From: Nocardia brasiliensis NBRC 14402
Lineage (GTDB): Bacteria > Actinomycetota > Actinomycetes > Mycobacteriales > Mycobacteriaceae
DNA length: 64,000 bases
Assembly: GCF_000308475.2 (NCBI RefSeq)
Contig: NZ_BAFT02000015.1
Span: forward strand, 55,225-119,224
Direction of reading: 5' to 3'
Both the position numbers and the translations under genes were made by a program. This document shows positions 9,406-18,537 of the stretch, piece by piece; the first letter of the stretch is position 1, and the number at the start of each line of letters is the position of its first letter. The notes under the pieces were generated by a model that made no database searches, had not been told where the DNA came from, and worked only from the letters and a program-made list of their open reading frames with translations.

Positions 9406-11259
9406 GTGCATGTCGCGATCGGCTTGGTGGTTCTGGTGGCGTCGGCGGCGGCGTTGGCGGCGCTGGCGCGCCGGTTCGGCTTGTCCGAACCGCTGGTGCT
9501 GACGCTGGCCGGGGTGGCGGCGTCGTATCTGCCGTTCGTGCCCGAGATCCATCCCGATCCGGAGATCATCCTGCTGGGTCTGCTGCCGCCGCTGCTGTAC
9601 ACGGCCGCGATCCGGACCTCGCTGGTGGATTTCCGCGCGAACGTGCGGGCGATCGTGTCGCTGTCGGTGGGGTTGGTGCTGTTCACGACGTTCGCGGTCG
9701 CGGCGGTGGTGTGGTGGCTGCTGCCGGTGCCGTTCGCGGTGGCGGTGGCGGTGGGTGCGGTGGTCGCGCCGCCGGACGCGGTGGCCGCGACCGCGGTGGC
9801 CCGCCGGATCGGGATGCCGCGCCAGATCGTCACCATCCTCGAATCGGAGTCGCTGTTCAACGACGCGACCGCGCTGGTGGCGTTGCGGACCGCGATCGCG
9901 GCGTCGGCGGGCGCGGTGTCGGTGTGGACCGCGGGCGGTGATTTCCTGCTCGCGGCTGGTGGTGGCGCCGCGGTGGGTGTGGCGGTCGCGTATCTGCTCG
10001 CGCTGCTGCGCCGCCGGATCAGCGACCCGGTGCTGGACACGACGCTGTCGTTCCTCGCGCCCTTCGCCGCCTATCTGCCCGCCGAGGGGATCCACGCCTC
10101 CGGGGTGATCGCGGTGGTCACCTGCGGGATGATCCTCGGTCATGGTGCGCCGGTGTGGCAGAGCGCGGCGTCGCGGATCGCCGAGCGCACCAATTGGCGC
10201 ACCATCCAGTTCATTCTGGAGAGTTCGGTGTTCGTCATCATCGGTTTGCAGGTGCGCGCGATCCTGGAAGGGGCGTGGAGCAGCGGGCTCGATCACCGCA
10301 CCCTGGTGCTCACCGCGGTGGCGGTGCTGGTGACGGTGATGCTGGCGCGACCGCTGTGGATCTTCCCGTGGTCGTTGCTCGTGCGCCGGCTCGGGCGTTC
10401 GGGCACTGTGCCGCTGGAACATTCGACGGTCGTGTCCTGGGCGGGCATGCGCGGTGTGGTCACTCTCGCCGCGGTGCTGTTGCTGCCCGAGGACACCCCG
10501 CAACTGCCGGTGCTGAAGTTGCTGGCCTTGGTGGTCGTCGCGGGCACCCTGCTGATGCAGGGTACGTCGCTGCCGTGGCTGGTGCGCCTGATCCGGCTGC
10601 GCGGTCCCAGCCGCGCCGAGGACGCGCTGCGCAAGGCGAGCCTGCTCCAGCAAGCCACCTCCGCGGGACTGGCCGCCCTCGACAACGCGATCACCCCCGA
10701 CACACCGCCGGGGGTCGTGCAGCAACTACGTGACCGGGTGGCGTGGAAGGCCAACGCCGCGTGGGAGCGGCTGGGGCGCGCGGAATCCGAATCGGTCACC
10801 CCCACCGCCGAATATCGCCGGCTGCGGTTGGCGATGCTCGCCGCGGAACGGGAAACCGTGCTGCGCGTACGGGATTCGGGCGGCCTCGACTACGAGATCC
10901 TGCAACACGTGCTGGCCCGGCTCGACCTCGAGGAATCGATGATCGACCGCTACGACGAAGCCGACGACGACCGCGTCGAACCCCTCGCCGTCCCGATGGC
11001 GGACAGTTGCGCGCATCTGCGGGCCGCGCCGCTGGTGATGAACCCCGACGAGCCCGACGAATGCGCCGAATGTCTCGCCGAAGGCCTGAGCTGGGTGCAC
11101 TTGCGAATGTGTTTGGCGTGCGGGCACATCGCCTGTTGTGACTCCTCGGAGGGCAATCACGCGACCAAGCACTACGCCGGCAGCGGGCATCCGGTGATGC
11201 GCAGCGTGGAACCCGGGGAGGCGTGGCGCTGGTGCTACGTCGACGAGCTGCTGGGTTAG
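9406..11259 (+). CDS. Na+/H+ antiporter (CPA1/NhaP type) with C-terminal UBP zinc finger
   Basis: A 617-residue monovalent cation:proton antiporter. About 11-12 membrane helices occupy residues 1-400, with the CPA1 motifs PPDAVAATAVARRIG and ESLFNDATALV (the Asn-Asp pair used for cation exchange). A charged cytoplasmic region follows. The last about 90 residues form a UBP-type zinc finger with CAHL, CAECL, CLACGHIACCD and HATKHYAGSGHPV, the same fold that binds free C-termini in ubiquitin proteases. The start is GTG 9406; MHVAIGLVV begins directly with a membrane helix. The zinc finger may sense a ligand or partner, but its role is unknown. It is convergent with the next TetR gene, 3 bases apart. 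Confidence 0.85.
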   Translation: MHVAIGLVVLVASAAALAALARRFGLSEPLVLTLAGVAASYLPFVPEIHPDPEIILLGLLPPLLYTAAIRTSLVDFRANVRAIVSLSVGLVLFTTFAVAAVVWWLLPVPFAVAVAVGAVVAPPDAVAATAVARRIGMPRQIVTILESESLFNDATALVALRTAIAASAGAVSVWTAGGDFLLAAGGGAAVGVAVAYLLALLRRRISDPVLDTTLSFLAPFAAYLPAEGIHASGVIAVVTCGMILGHGAPVWQSAASRIAERTNWRTIQFILESSVFVIIGLQVRAILEGAWSSGLDHRTLVLTAVAVLVTVMLARPLWIFPWSLLVRRLGRSGTVPLEHSTVVSWAGMRGVVTLAAVLLLPEDTPQLPVLKLLALVVVAGTLLMQGTSLPWLVRLIRLRGPSRAEDALRKASLLQQATSAGLAALDNAITPDTPPGVVQQLRDRVAWKANAAWERLGRAESESVTPTAEYRRLRLAMLAAERETVLRVRDSGGLDYEILQHVLARLDLEESMIDRYDEADDDRVEPLAVPMADSCAHLRAAPLVMNPDEPDECAECLAEGLSWVHLRMCLACGHIACCDSSEGNHATKHYAGSGHPVMRSVEPGEAWRWCYVDELLG

Positions 11260-11262
11260 GTG

Positions 11263-11811
11263 TCAGCGGCGTGCGTGCGAATAGATCAGCCGCGCGTACT
11301 CGGCGAGCAGCTTGTCCAGCGAGACGTCCTCGCCGCCCGCGGCGATCTGCTGGTAACCGATCAGCATGGACATGCCGAGCGAGGTGACGGTGGCGGCGGT
11401 CTCCTCGTCCCCGACGACGCCCATGATCGCCTTGTGCACGGTGCGCCTGCGGCATTCGTCGACACGCTTGAGCGCCAGGTTCACCGATTCGTCGTTGGCG
11501 GCCCAGGCGCGGATCGCGGCCTCCGCGGCGTGATGCAGGCCCGCGGCCAGATCCGACATCGCGCGGATGTCGTCGTCGGGGTTGCCCTGGTTGAATTTCA
11601 GCGTGCGCAGGATCAGTACCTGCCGGTTCTCCCAGTGCTCGAGCAGCGCATCCACGAAACCCTGCCAGCTGCCGAAATGGTGGTAGAACGACCCGCTGGT
11701 GACCCCGAGCCGGCGGCACAGCACACCGATGTTGAGACCCTTGAACCCCAGTTCGGCGAGCACCTCCAGAGCGCTGTCGAAGTACTGCTCCTTGGTGACC
11801 ACACGTGACAT
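11263..11811 (-). CDS. TetR/AcrR family regulator
   Basis: A 182-residue repressor beginning MSRVVTKEQYFDSALEVLAE. The helix-turn-helix is NIGVLCRRLGVTSGSFYHHF at about residues 28-47, and the C-terminal ligand domain is entirely helical. It ends 3 bases from the end of the antiporter gene on the other strand. Upstream, CTGTTCG (11825-11831) and CGAACAG (11853-11859) form a spaced inverted repeat that might be its operator. Effector and targets are unknown. Confidence 0.85.
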   Translation of the reverse strand: MSRVVTKEQYFDSALEVLAELGFKGLNIGVLCRRLGVTSGSFYHHFGSWQGFVDALLEHWENRQVLILRTLKFNQGNPDDDIRAMSDLAAGLHHAAEAAIRAWAANDESVNLALKRVDECRRRTVHKAIMGVVGDEETAATVTSLGMSMLIGYQQIAAGGEDVSLDKLLAEYARLIYSHARR

Positions 11812-11824
11812 GCCGGGCGCCGTT

Positions 11825-11859
11825 CTGTTCGTTCGGGCAAGGGTGGGAGGACCGAACAG
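11825..11859. promoter_or_regulatory. Spaced inverted repeat upstream of TetR gene
   Basis: CTGTTCG and CGAACAG, 28 bases centre to centre, just upstream of the 11811 start. Weak operator candidate. Confidence 0.25.
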
Positions 11860-12006
11860 TACCCCATGGCCGGGTCGGCGCGTACGCCGATATCCGAAGG
11901 ACGGAACGGGTCATTTCAGCGACCCGCGGTAGCTGTTACCGTGCGAAATATGTAGTGCGCGTGGGTAATCGGCGCATGCGGTCGGATGGTGGGACCGCCG
12001 GCCGAG

Positions 12007-12028
12007 TAACAGAGCGAACGCTCTGTTA
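12007..12028. promoter_or_regulatory. Perfect TetR-type operator
   Basis: Arms TAACAGAGCG and CGCTCTGTTA around a central AA form a perfect 22-bp palindrome. It ends 10 nt before the GTG of the TetR-crotonase operon. The position strongly suggests autoregulation by the encoded repressor. Confidence 0.75.
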
Positions 12029-12038
12029 TGATGAACGC

Positions 12039-12677
12039 GTGCCCCGCCCCCGGACCCACGACCCCGACGCCGTGCTCGACGCCACGGAGTCGCTGGTGGT
12101 GCGCTCGGGTCCGGCCGCGGTCACCACCCGGGCGGTCGCGGCGGCCACCGGGATGTCCAACGGCGCGATCTATCACACCTTCGGTTCGCGCGCGGAACTG
12201 CTCGCGCGCACCTGGTTACGTGCCGCGCGCCGATTCCAGAACCTGCAAACCGGCCTGGTCGACGCGGCGCTCGACAGCGCGACACCCGACGCGGTCGAAG
12301 CGGTCCTGGCCGCCGCCGAAGCGCCGCTGGTCTTCGCCGGACAGTTCCCGACCTCGGCGCGACTGCTGCTGATCGTCCCCCGCGACGAACTGCTCGGTGC
12401 GGCCCCCGAGACCGTCGGCGCCGAACTCGCCGCCACCGACAAGGCGCTGGTGGATCTGCTCATCCGGCTGACCCGTCACCTCTGGGACCGGCGCGACCGC
12501 CAAGCCGTCGACGTGCTCACCCTGTGCCTGGTCGACCTGCCCACCGCGATCCTGCTGCGCCGCGACCGCCTCACCAATCCCATTGCCCGCGAACAACTTC
12601 GAGCGGCGGTCCAGGCCGTGCTCGCGATCGGCCCGCCGTCCGGTGCCACCGACCATCCGGTAACCCGCAACAGTTAG
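12039..12677 (+). CDS. TetR/AcrR family regulator of a crotonase operon
   Basis: A 212-residue regulator starting at GTG 12039 (MPRPRTHDPDAVLDATESLV). The helix-turn-helix is TTRAVAAATGMSNGAIYHTF at about residues 26-45. Starting further upstream would run through the perfect palindrome at 12007-12028, so the GTG is preferred. The enoyl-CoA hydratase-family gene begins 9 nt after its stop, making a two-gene operon probably repressed by its own first product. An acyl-CoA thioester is a plausible effector but this is inference. Confidence 0.85.
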   Translation: MPRPRTHDPDAVLDATESLVVRSGPAAVTTRAVAAATGMSNGAIYHTFGSRAELLARTWLRAARRFQNLQTGLVDAALDSATPDAVEAVLAAAEAPLVFAGQFPTSARLLLIVPRDELLGAAPETVGAELAATDKALVDLLIRLTRHLWDRRDRQAVDVLTLCLVDLPTAILLRRDRLTNPIAREQLRAAVQAVLAIGPPSGATDHPVTRNS

Positions 12678-12686
12678 GAACCCTCG

Positions 12687-13346
12687 ATGCCGAGCCTGAG
12701 CTACCACGACAAGATCGCAGTCCTCGATCTGGGCGACAACGAGAACCGTTTCTCCCCGGAGTTTCTCGACGAGGTGAACACCCACATCGACGCCGCCCTC
12801 GACGCCGACGCGCAAGGACTGGTCACCACGGCCGGCGGGAAGTTCTACTCCAACGGCCTGGACCTGGACTGGTTGGGTGCCAACAGCGATCGTGGCGACT
12901 GGTATGTGGCGCAGGTGCAGGCGCTGTTCACCCGGGTGCTCACCCTGCCCGTGCCGACCGCCGCCGCGCTGCCCGGGCACGCCTTCGGCGCCGGCGCCAT
13001 GCTCGCCATCGCCCACGACTACCGGGCCATGCGCGCCGACCGCGGCTACTTCTGCTTCCCCGAAGCCGATATCCGCATCCCGTTCACCCCGGGCATGGCC
13101 GCGCTCATCCAAGCCAAGCTCACCCCCAAGGCCGTGATCGCCTCGATGACCACCGGCCGCCGCTTCGGCGGCACCGAGGCCCTCGCCTACGACATCGTCG
13201 ACGCCACCGCCGCCGAGGGCGCGGTCACCGATGCCGCCCTGGCGATGCTCGCTCCCCTGGGCGGCAAAGATCGCGGCACCCTCACCGCCATCAAGACCAC
13301 CATGTTCGGCCCCGCCATCGCCGCCCTCGCCGCGGGCCGCGCCTGA
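12687..13346 (+). CDS. Enoyl-CoA hydratase/isomerase family protein
   Basis: A 219-residue crotonase-fold protein, shorter than typical hydratases (about 260) and lacking most of the C-terminal trimerisation helices. It has the oxyanion-hole segments GGKFYSNGLDL and PGHAFGAGAMLAIAHDYRAMR. The hydratase glutamate after the GAG motif is not clear, and the sequence FCFPEADIRIPF resembles delta3-delta2-enoyl-CoA isomerase-like members. Probably cytoplasmic fatty-acid metabolism. Second gene of the TetR operon, with a strong hairpin terminator just after the stop. Confidence 0.8.
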   Translation: MPSLSYHDKIAVLDLGDNENRFSPEFLDEVNTHIDAALDADAQGLVTTAGGKFYSNGLDLDWLGANSDRGDWYVAQVQALFTRVLTLPVPTAAALPGHAFGAGAMLAIAHDYRAMRADRGYFCFPEADIRIPFTPGMAALIQAKLTPKAVIASMTTGRRFGGTEALAYDIVDATAAEGAVTDAALAMLAPLGGKDRGTLTAIKTTMFGPAIAALAAGRA

Positions 13347-13354
13347 GCCCGGCA

Positions 13355-13385
13355 CCGGTTCGAGGGTGTCGCGCCCTCGAACCGG
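13355..13385 (+). terminator. Strong hairpin terminator
   Basis: A perfect 12-bp stem, CCGGTTCGAGGG with CCCTCGAACCGG, and a 7-base loop begin 8 nt after the crotonase stop. There is no T-run, which is usual for actinobacteria. Confidence 0.7.
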
Positions 13386-13657
13386 ATCGGACAGCACGAC
13401 AACGCCGCCGTGACGAGGGCGAGTCGCCGCCTGTCCGGTGTGGAACCTCCTGTGCACCAACGGGGCTCGGTACGAACCGGCTGGCGCGGGGCGGGTTGTC
13501 GACGGAATCGAGTGAGCCGGGCGGTGATGCGGCTTTCGGCCGACGATCTCAACAGGCGGGCCCCAGGCACAGAACCTGGCGCTGCTGGACGAGGCCGGCG
13601 CGCGGCCAGGCGCAGCACTCGGTGTCGGTGCAGGAACCCGGGCGCACCGCCTGTCGC

Positions 13658-14908
13658 TCACTCCTCGGCCGGCAGCTGGTCCCTCGCCACACGAGCGGCA
13701 GCGATGCAGCGGTCCGCGAGTGTGCGCCAGGCCAGCAGCGTGAACACCACCGCGCAGGCAAGCCCCAGCCACAGGGGCGCGGCGAGACCGAACCGGCCGG
13801 CCAGCACTCCGCCCAGCGCCGCACCGAGGAACAATCCGCCGGCCCCGACGAGTCGATACGCACTGTGCACCCGCCCGAGCAACGCCGGCGGCACGAGCGA
13901 CTGACGCAGCGAGGCACCGATGGTGGAGAACACCGACAGGTGCACGGCGAAGGGCACGAGGATGGCGACGGCGACGACGACACTATGCGTCGACGCCATC
14001 CCGGCATAGGCCGCGATCTCGATGAGCAACCCCACCCGCAACGTCGTGCCCGGCCCGAGCGCCGCAATGATCCGCGGCGCGGTCAAGCCACCGCAGACAC
14101 CGCCGAGCGCGGCAGCGACGAGCAGCACCGCATAGCCGGTCGCGCCGACCCCCAAACGTTCCTGCGCGATCAGGACCAGCAGCGAAAAGATCGCGCCGAG
14201 ACCGATATTGGACAGTCCCACGGTGAGCGTGAGGGTGCGGACCAGGCGATGCCGCCACAGCCAGCGCGCCCCGTCGGCGACCGCGGCAGTGAGCCGAGGC
14301 CGATCGGTTGCGTGCCCGCGTCGACCGACGGTCGCCGGTAGTGTGCCCGCCAGCACGGCGACCGCGACCAAGCCCACCGTGTCGACGACGAACGGTGTCC
14401 ACGCGGTGATGCCGAACAACACGACACCGAGCGGACGCGCGAGCACCTGTTCGATGACCGCACGGGTCGCCTGCATGCGACCGTTGGCGCGATCTAGGTG
14501 TGCGGGTGCGACCACTGCGGGAATCGCGGTGACCGAAGCGTTGTCGAAGACCAGGCCCGCGCAGCCCACCACGAAAAAGGCCGCATAGAGCAGCGGCAGT
14601 CCCGCATGACCGGTCGCGACCGCGACGCTGACAATGCCGAGCACGCCGATGCGGACGATCGTCGCGACGGTCATCAGCCGCCGTCGATCGAACCGGTCCA
14701 CCAGCACGCCGCTGGGCAGACCGAACACCAGGAACGGCGTCACCTGCGCGATCATCAGTCCCGACACCGCTACCGGGTCACGGGTGATCGACACCGCCAG
14801 CAGGGTGGCGCCGATCTGGGTCACCCCGTCGCCGAAGCTCGAAATCGTTGCCGCCGACCACAATCGGGCGAAGCCCGGACCGAGGCGGTCGGCGTGCGTC
14901 GGGTTCAC
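13658..14908 (-). CDS. MFS transporter (12 TM)
   Basis: A 416-residue major facilitator with about 12 membrane helices and the loop motif GLPSGVLVDRFDRRRLM between helices 2 and 3. The general look (LWSAATISSFGDGVTQIGATLLAV at the start) is that of the MFS_3/enterobactin-exporter-like group common in actinobacteria. Substrate unknown. The AI-2E family gene ends 11 bp upstream of its start on the same strand, so the two may be co-transcribed. Confidence 0.85.
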   Translation of the reverse strand: MNPTHADRLGPGFARLWSAATISSFGDGVTQIGATLLAVSITRDPVAVSGLMIAQVTPFLVFGLPSGVLVDRFDRRRLMTVATIVRIGVLGIVSVAVATGHAGLPLLYAAFFVVGCAGLVFDNASVTAIPAVVAPAHLDRANGRMQATRAVIEQVLARPLGVVLFGITAWTPFVVDTVGLVAVAVLAGTLPATVGRRGHATDRPRLTAAVADGARWLWRHRLVRTLTLTVGLSNIGLGAIFSLLVLIAQERLGVGATGYAVLLVAAALGGVCGGLTAPRIIAALGPGTTLRVGLLIEIAAYAGMASTHSVVVAVAILVPFAVHLSVFSTIGASLRQSLVPPALLGRVHSAYRLVGAGGLFLGAALGGVLAGRFGLAAPLWLGLACAVVFTLLAWRTLADRCIAAARVARDQLPAEE

Positions 14909-14919
14909 GTCAGCGGAGG

Positions 14920-16083
14920 TTACTCGGGTGCGGGTTGGACCTCGTCGCCGGATTCGGGGGGTGCGGTGGTGACCACGTCGATCTGCTCACCGATGTAGCG
15001 GACCACGACGGCGACGATCGCGGCGACCGGTACGGCGAGGAACGCGCCGACGATCCCGTACAGCGACCCGCCCGCCGTCACCGCGAGCAGCACCACCACC
15101 GCATGCAACTGCATACTGCGACTCTGCAGCACCGGTTGCAGCACATTGCCTTCCAGTTGCTGCACCGCGAGCACGATGGCAAGCACGATCAACGCCGTGG
15201 TCAAGCCGTTGCCGACCAACGCGACGAGCACCGCCAGCGCACCCGCGACGAACGCGCCCACGATCGGCACGAACCCACCGATGAACGTGATCACCGCCAG
15301 CACCAAAGCCAGCGGCACCCCCAGGATCACCAGACCGGCGCCGATGAACACCGCGTCGATCAAGCTGACCAGCGCCTGCGTGCGAATGAATCCGCCGAGG
15401 GTCACCCACACCCGGTTCAGCACCTCTTCGACGTGGCGTCCGCTGCGGCTGCCGAGCACGGCATGCAACCAGGGCAGCAGGCGCGGCCCGTCCTTGACGA
15501 AGAAGAACGCCAGCACCAGCACCAGGAACAGGGTGATCAGGGCCGAGGTCGCGGTGCTCACGCCGGTGAACACCCCGGTCGCGATCTGCTCGGCGCTCGA
15601 CTGCAACCGGGACACGATCGCGTCGACCGCCGAACTGAGCTGTTCGTCGCGGATGCGCAGCGGCGGGCCCTGCAACCAGTCGCGCACCTTGTTCACACCC
15701 GCGGTGGATTTGTCGGCCAGCTCCGGTGCCTGATCCACCACCGAGGGCACGATCAGCGCGACCACACCGGCCAGGGCGGCGATGAAACCGACGACGGTGA
15801 TCGTCGCCGCCAAACCCGGCTTCAAACCGTGCTCGACCAGCCAGCGCGTCGGCGGCCACAGCACCGTGGCGACCACGATCGCCAACGCGACCGGCAGGAT
15901 GACCACCCACAGTTTCCCGATCAGATACAGCAGCACCCAGCTGCCCGCCGCGATCGCGACGATGCACAGCGCCCACTTCGCGAGCCACAGCAGACCCGAC
16001 CCGATCACCTCACCGCGATCCCTGCCCGCACCCCGACCGCGGTCCGCGGGGTTCTGCTCCGCCGTTTCCTTCGGCTCACTCAT
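14920..16083 (-). CDS. AI-2E family transporter (PerM-like permease)
   Basis: A 387-residue membrane protein of the AI-2E/UPF0118 family. Pairs of hydrophobic helices near the N-terminus (WALCIVAIAAGSWVLLYLIG) are followed by an extracytoplasmic domain and five or so further helices, including the conserved region VLGVPLALVLAVITFIGGFVPIVGAF, which is the family signature. The N-terminus is charged and disordered. Family members move small molecules or ions; the cargo here is unknown. It is upstream of the MFS gene in the same direction. Confidence 0.85.
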   Translation of the reverse strand: MSEPKETAEQNPADRGRGAGRDRGEVIGSGLLWLAKWALCIVAIAAGSWVLLYLIGKLWVVILPVALAIVVATVLWPPTRWLVEHGLKPGLAATITVVGFIAALAGVVALIVPSVVDQAPELADKSTAGVNKVRDWLQGPPLRIRDEQLSSAVDAIVSRLQSSAEQIATGVFTGVSTATSALITLFLVLVLAFFFVKDGPRLLPWLHAVLGSRSGRHVEEVLNRVWVTLGGFIRTQALVSLIDAVFIGAGLVILGVPLALVLAVITFIGGFVPIVGAFVAGALAVLVALVGNGLTTALIVLAIVLAVQQLEGNVLQPVLQSRSMQLHAVVVLLAVTAGGSLYGIVGAFLAVPVAAIVAVVVRYIGEQIDVVTTAPPESGDEVQPAPE

Positions 16084-16340
16084 GCCTGCGCCTCACTGCT
16101 CCTCGACTCCAGCACCGGTACGCCTTTGCTCGACGCTCCCCGTCATGCGGCCACCGGCCCCGCCGGACGTTGCCGCCCGAACAGTGCCGACGCTCGATCA
16201 CGGGCACAGTCTCGCACGGCACCACACGTCCGACGCGTCCACAACGCGCCGGAAAACCGGTAGGAGCCCGTCACACTCGGCGGTACTGTGCACGATCGCC
16301 GCGCCCTCGGACTCGCCGAAGCGCAGCAGGGCGCCTCGAA

Positions 16341-16421
16341 CTGGTCAAGTGATCACGAGGAACTGGTGGCGGCATCGGCCGAGAGGCTCCCGCCACCAGT
16401 TCCTCGTGATCATCTGACCAG
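16341..16421. repeat. Dispersed palindromic element, copy 3
   Basis: Arms 16341-16372 and 16390-16421 match at all but two positions, beginning CTGGTCAAGTGATCACGAGG, around the core CATCGGCCGAGAGGCTC. This copy lies between two divergent genes (AI-2E family and enoyl-CoA hydratase), so it cannot be simply a terminator. The rest of the gap 16084-16531 shows no gene. Confidence 0.85.
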
Positions 16422-16531
16422 CACGCGTGGAACGTCCCCCGCGACGAAACTAGGGCCCGCTCATCGGGATCCGGGGCGGTCTAGGTGGATGCGCCCGGTA
16501 GGTTCGGGTGATCGACTTCGAAGGAGGGCCC

Positions 16532-17314
16532 TTGTCCGCCGCCGCCACCCTGGAACGCCGGGGCCATATCGCCGTCATCACTTTGAACCGTCCCGAGGCG
16601 ATGAACGCGGTGAACGCCGCACTGTCCCGCGCCGTCGGCGCCGCACTCGAGGAACTGGCCACCGACGCGCACCTGCGGGTCGGGGTGATCACCGGCGCCG
16701 GGCGCGCCTTCTGCGCGGGCGCCGACCTCAAGGAGATCGCGCGCGGCAACGCCATCCACGATCCCGACCACCCCGAATACGGATTCGCCGGGCTGGTCCA
16801 GCATTTCGTGGACAAGCCGCTCATCGCCGCCGTCAACGGGTTCGCCCTCGGCGGCGGCACCGAGATCGTGCTGGCCAGCGATCTCGCGGTGATGAGCGAA
16901 GACGCCTCGCTCGGACTGCCCGAGGTGACCCGCGGCTTGATCGCCGCGGCCGGTGGTGTGCTGCGGCTGCCGCGCGCCATCCCGCCCAAGATCGCGCTCG
17001 AGATCGCCCTGACCGGCAGTCCGATCGACGCCGCGAGCGCCGCGCACTGGGGACTGGTCAACCGGGTCGTGCCCGCCGGCCAAGTGCTGCCCGCCGCACT
17101 CGCCCTCGCCGAGACCATCGCCGCCAACGCGCCGCTCTCGGTCCGGGCGACAAAGCGAATCATGCACCGCGTCAACGACTTCGGCTCCGACTGGGACGAC
17201 CCCATCTGGCAGATGAGCGCCGCCGAAGCCGCCCCGATCTTCACCAGCAAGGACTTCCTCGAAGGCCCGCGCGCGTTCGCCGAGAAGCGGGCTCCCCGAT
17301 GGACAGGCGAGTAG
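16532..17314 (+). CDS. Enoyl-CoA hydratase (crotonase family)
   Basis: A crotonase of about 260 residues with both oxyanion-hole segments (GAGRAFCAGADLKEI and NGFALGGGTEIVLASDLAVM) and the acidic region SLGLPEVTRGLIAAAGG, in which the Glu of LPEV is the expected catalytic residue. Likely cytoplasmic beta-oxidation hydration of trans-2-enoyl-CoA. The start is uncertain: TTG 16532 has AAGGAGG 4 nt upstream, whereas GTG 16508 (adding MIDFEGGP) has no ribosome site. The C-terminus (GPRAFAEKRAPRW) is typical of the family. Confidence 0.88.
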   Translation: MSAAATLERRGHIAVITLNRPEAMNAVNAALSRAVGAALEELATDAHLRVGVITGAGRAFCAGADLKEIARGNAIHDPDHPEYGFAGLVQHFVDKPLIAAVNGFALGGGTEIVLASDLAVMSEDASLGLPEVTRGLIAAAGGVLRLPRAIPPKIALEIALTGSPIDAASAAHWGLVNRVVPAGQVLPAALALAETIAANAPLSVRATKRIMHRVNDFGSDWDDPIWQMSAAEAAPIFTSKDFLEGPRAFAEKRAPRWTGE

Positions 17315-17678
17315 TCCGCGTTGACCGCGCGCGGGGTGCGCTCGTTGCACGTGACCCACGGTCGCCGGGCGCGAGTACGGTGACGGCGGGACTGCCTCGC
17401 CGCAGACCGCGTATCGGCCTTCGCGCTGATCGGTTTTCACCGCCGCCGCTGCGTTCCGGCTCACCAGGAGGGACAACGGTCAGATCAGGGTCGTCCGCAC
17501 CGAGCAAGGCTTCCGACAGCGCGGGGAGCAGCGCCTGCACCAGCCAGAAAGGTGTCTCGAGGTCCAGGTCGGTCGACACGGCCCCGCAACGATCGGGTCG
17601 GCGTTACCCCCGCCGGTGCAGGACCGGTCAGCCGCGCGGGTTCGGTGCGCAACTCATCCGGCAAAACGTTTGTTGACC
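17315..17678. other. 364-bp gap with an unassigned minus-strand ORF fragment
   Basis: A minus-strand frame starting at GTG 17579 reads STDLDLETPFWLVQALLPAL and onward for about 45 protein-like residues before turning into low-complexity sequence that runs into the hydratase gene. It may be the remains of a gene. I cannot name a family. Confidence 0.3.
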
Positions 17679-18398
17679 CTACGAGGATTCGGCGACCGGG
17701 GGTTCGTCGGCGGACAGGTGGGTGTCGAAGAAGGCGAAGATGCGCTGCCACGCGTCGCGGGTGGCGTCCTCGTTGTAGCCCAGGCCGGTGACGCGCAGGA
17801 CCGGGTCGGCCGCGGTCAGGTTGGCGAAGGCGTGGGTGACGCCCGGATAGACCTTGATGTCGTGCTCGACACCGAACTCGGTCAGGGTCTGTTCCAGTTT
17901 GGCGGGTTTGCCGATCAACACGGGATCGCGCTGCCCGAAGCTGGCCACCACCGGGCAGGCGCCGTCGAGCACGGACCGGTAGTCGGCGAACAGCGACGGA
18001 TAGAACGGCGCCGACGCATCGAAACCCTTGGGCGCCACCAGCAACGCGAACCCGCCACCCATACAGAATCCGACGACGGCGGTGCGCCCGGTGCAGTCCG
18101 GTTGGGCGACGAGGTGATCGCGCGCGGCCAGCACATCACGCACGGCCGGTCCGTCGCCGGTGGACACCAGCGCCCGATAAATCGAGCGCACGCACCGCAC
18201 TCGGCCGCGGGAGAACAAGTTCGGCGCGACCGCCAGATACCCGTAGTCGGCGAGCATGCGCATCGTCCGCCGCAGATCGGCGCTGAACCCCACCGCATCG
18301 TGGATCACCACGACCCCGGGCCACGGGCCCTGTCCCGACGGCCGCGCGATCATCGCCTCCAGCCGTCCATCGGGGGTGGTGAGTTCAATCGTGTCCAT
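17679..18398 (-). CDS. Dienelactone hydrolase family protein
   Basis: An alpha/beta hydrolase of about 239 residues with the dienelactone-hydrolase triad: Cys in GFCMGGGFAL, Asp in FGQRDPV and His in VTHAFAN. The N-terminal HDAVGFSADLRRTMR segment, which forms the oxyanion loop, is also typical. Expected to hydrolyse lactones or esters in the cytoplasm, in the classical case dienelactone in chloroaromatic breakdown; no other genes of that pathway are nearby. ATG 18398 is preferred; GTG 18404 would add two residues. Confidence 0.85.
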   Translation of the reverse strand: MDTIELTTPDGRLEAMIARPSGQGPWPGVVVIHDAVGFSADLRRTMRMLADYGYLAVAPNLFSRGRVRCVRSIYRALVSTGDGPAVRDVLAARDHLVAQPDCTGRTAVVGFCMGGGFALLVAPKGFDASAPFYPSLFADYRSVLDGACPVVASFGQRDPVLIGKPAKLEQTLTEFGVEHDIKVYPGVTHAFANLTAADPVLRVTGLGYNEDATRDAWQRIFAFFDTHLSADEPPVAESS

Positions 18399-18463
18399 GA
18401 CCACCGAATCTAGGCGAGTGTCTCAGACATGTACAGGGCGGTTTGTCCGTGCACGGAGTGGTC

Positions 18464-18490
18464 AATTGATCGTCAGGCGGTGGCGGCGCG
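18464..18490. repeat. Degenerate half-site of the palindromic element
   Basis: TGGTCAATTGATCGTCAGGC then GGTGGCGGC matches the outer left arm of the dispersed palindrome, but no matching right arm follows. It is probably a decayed or interrupted copy. Confidence 0.4.
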
Positions 18491-18537
18491 GACCACGAGC
18501 CATGACTTCAGGCGCCAGGGAGCCGGTGCACAGACTG

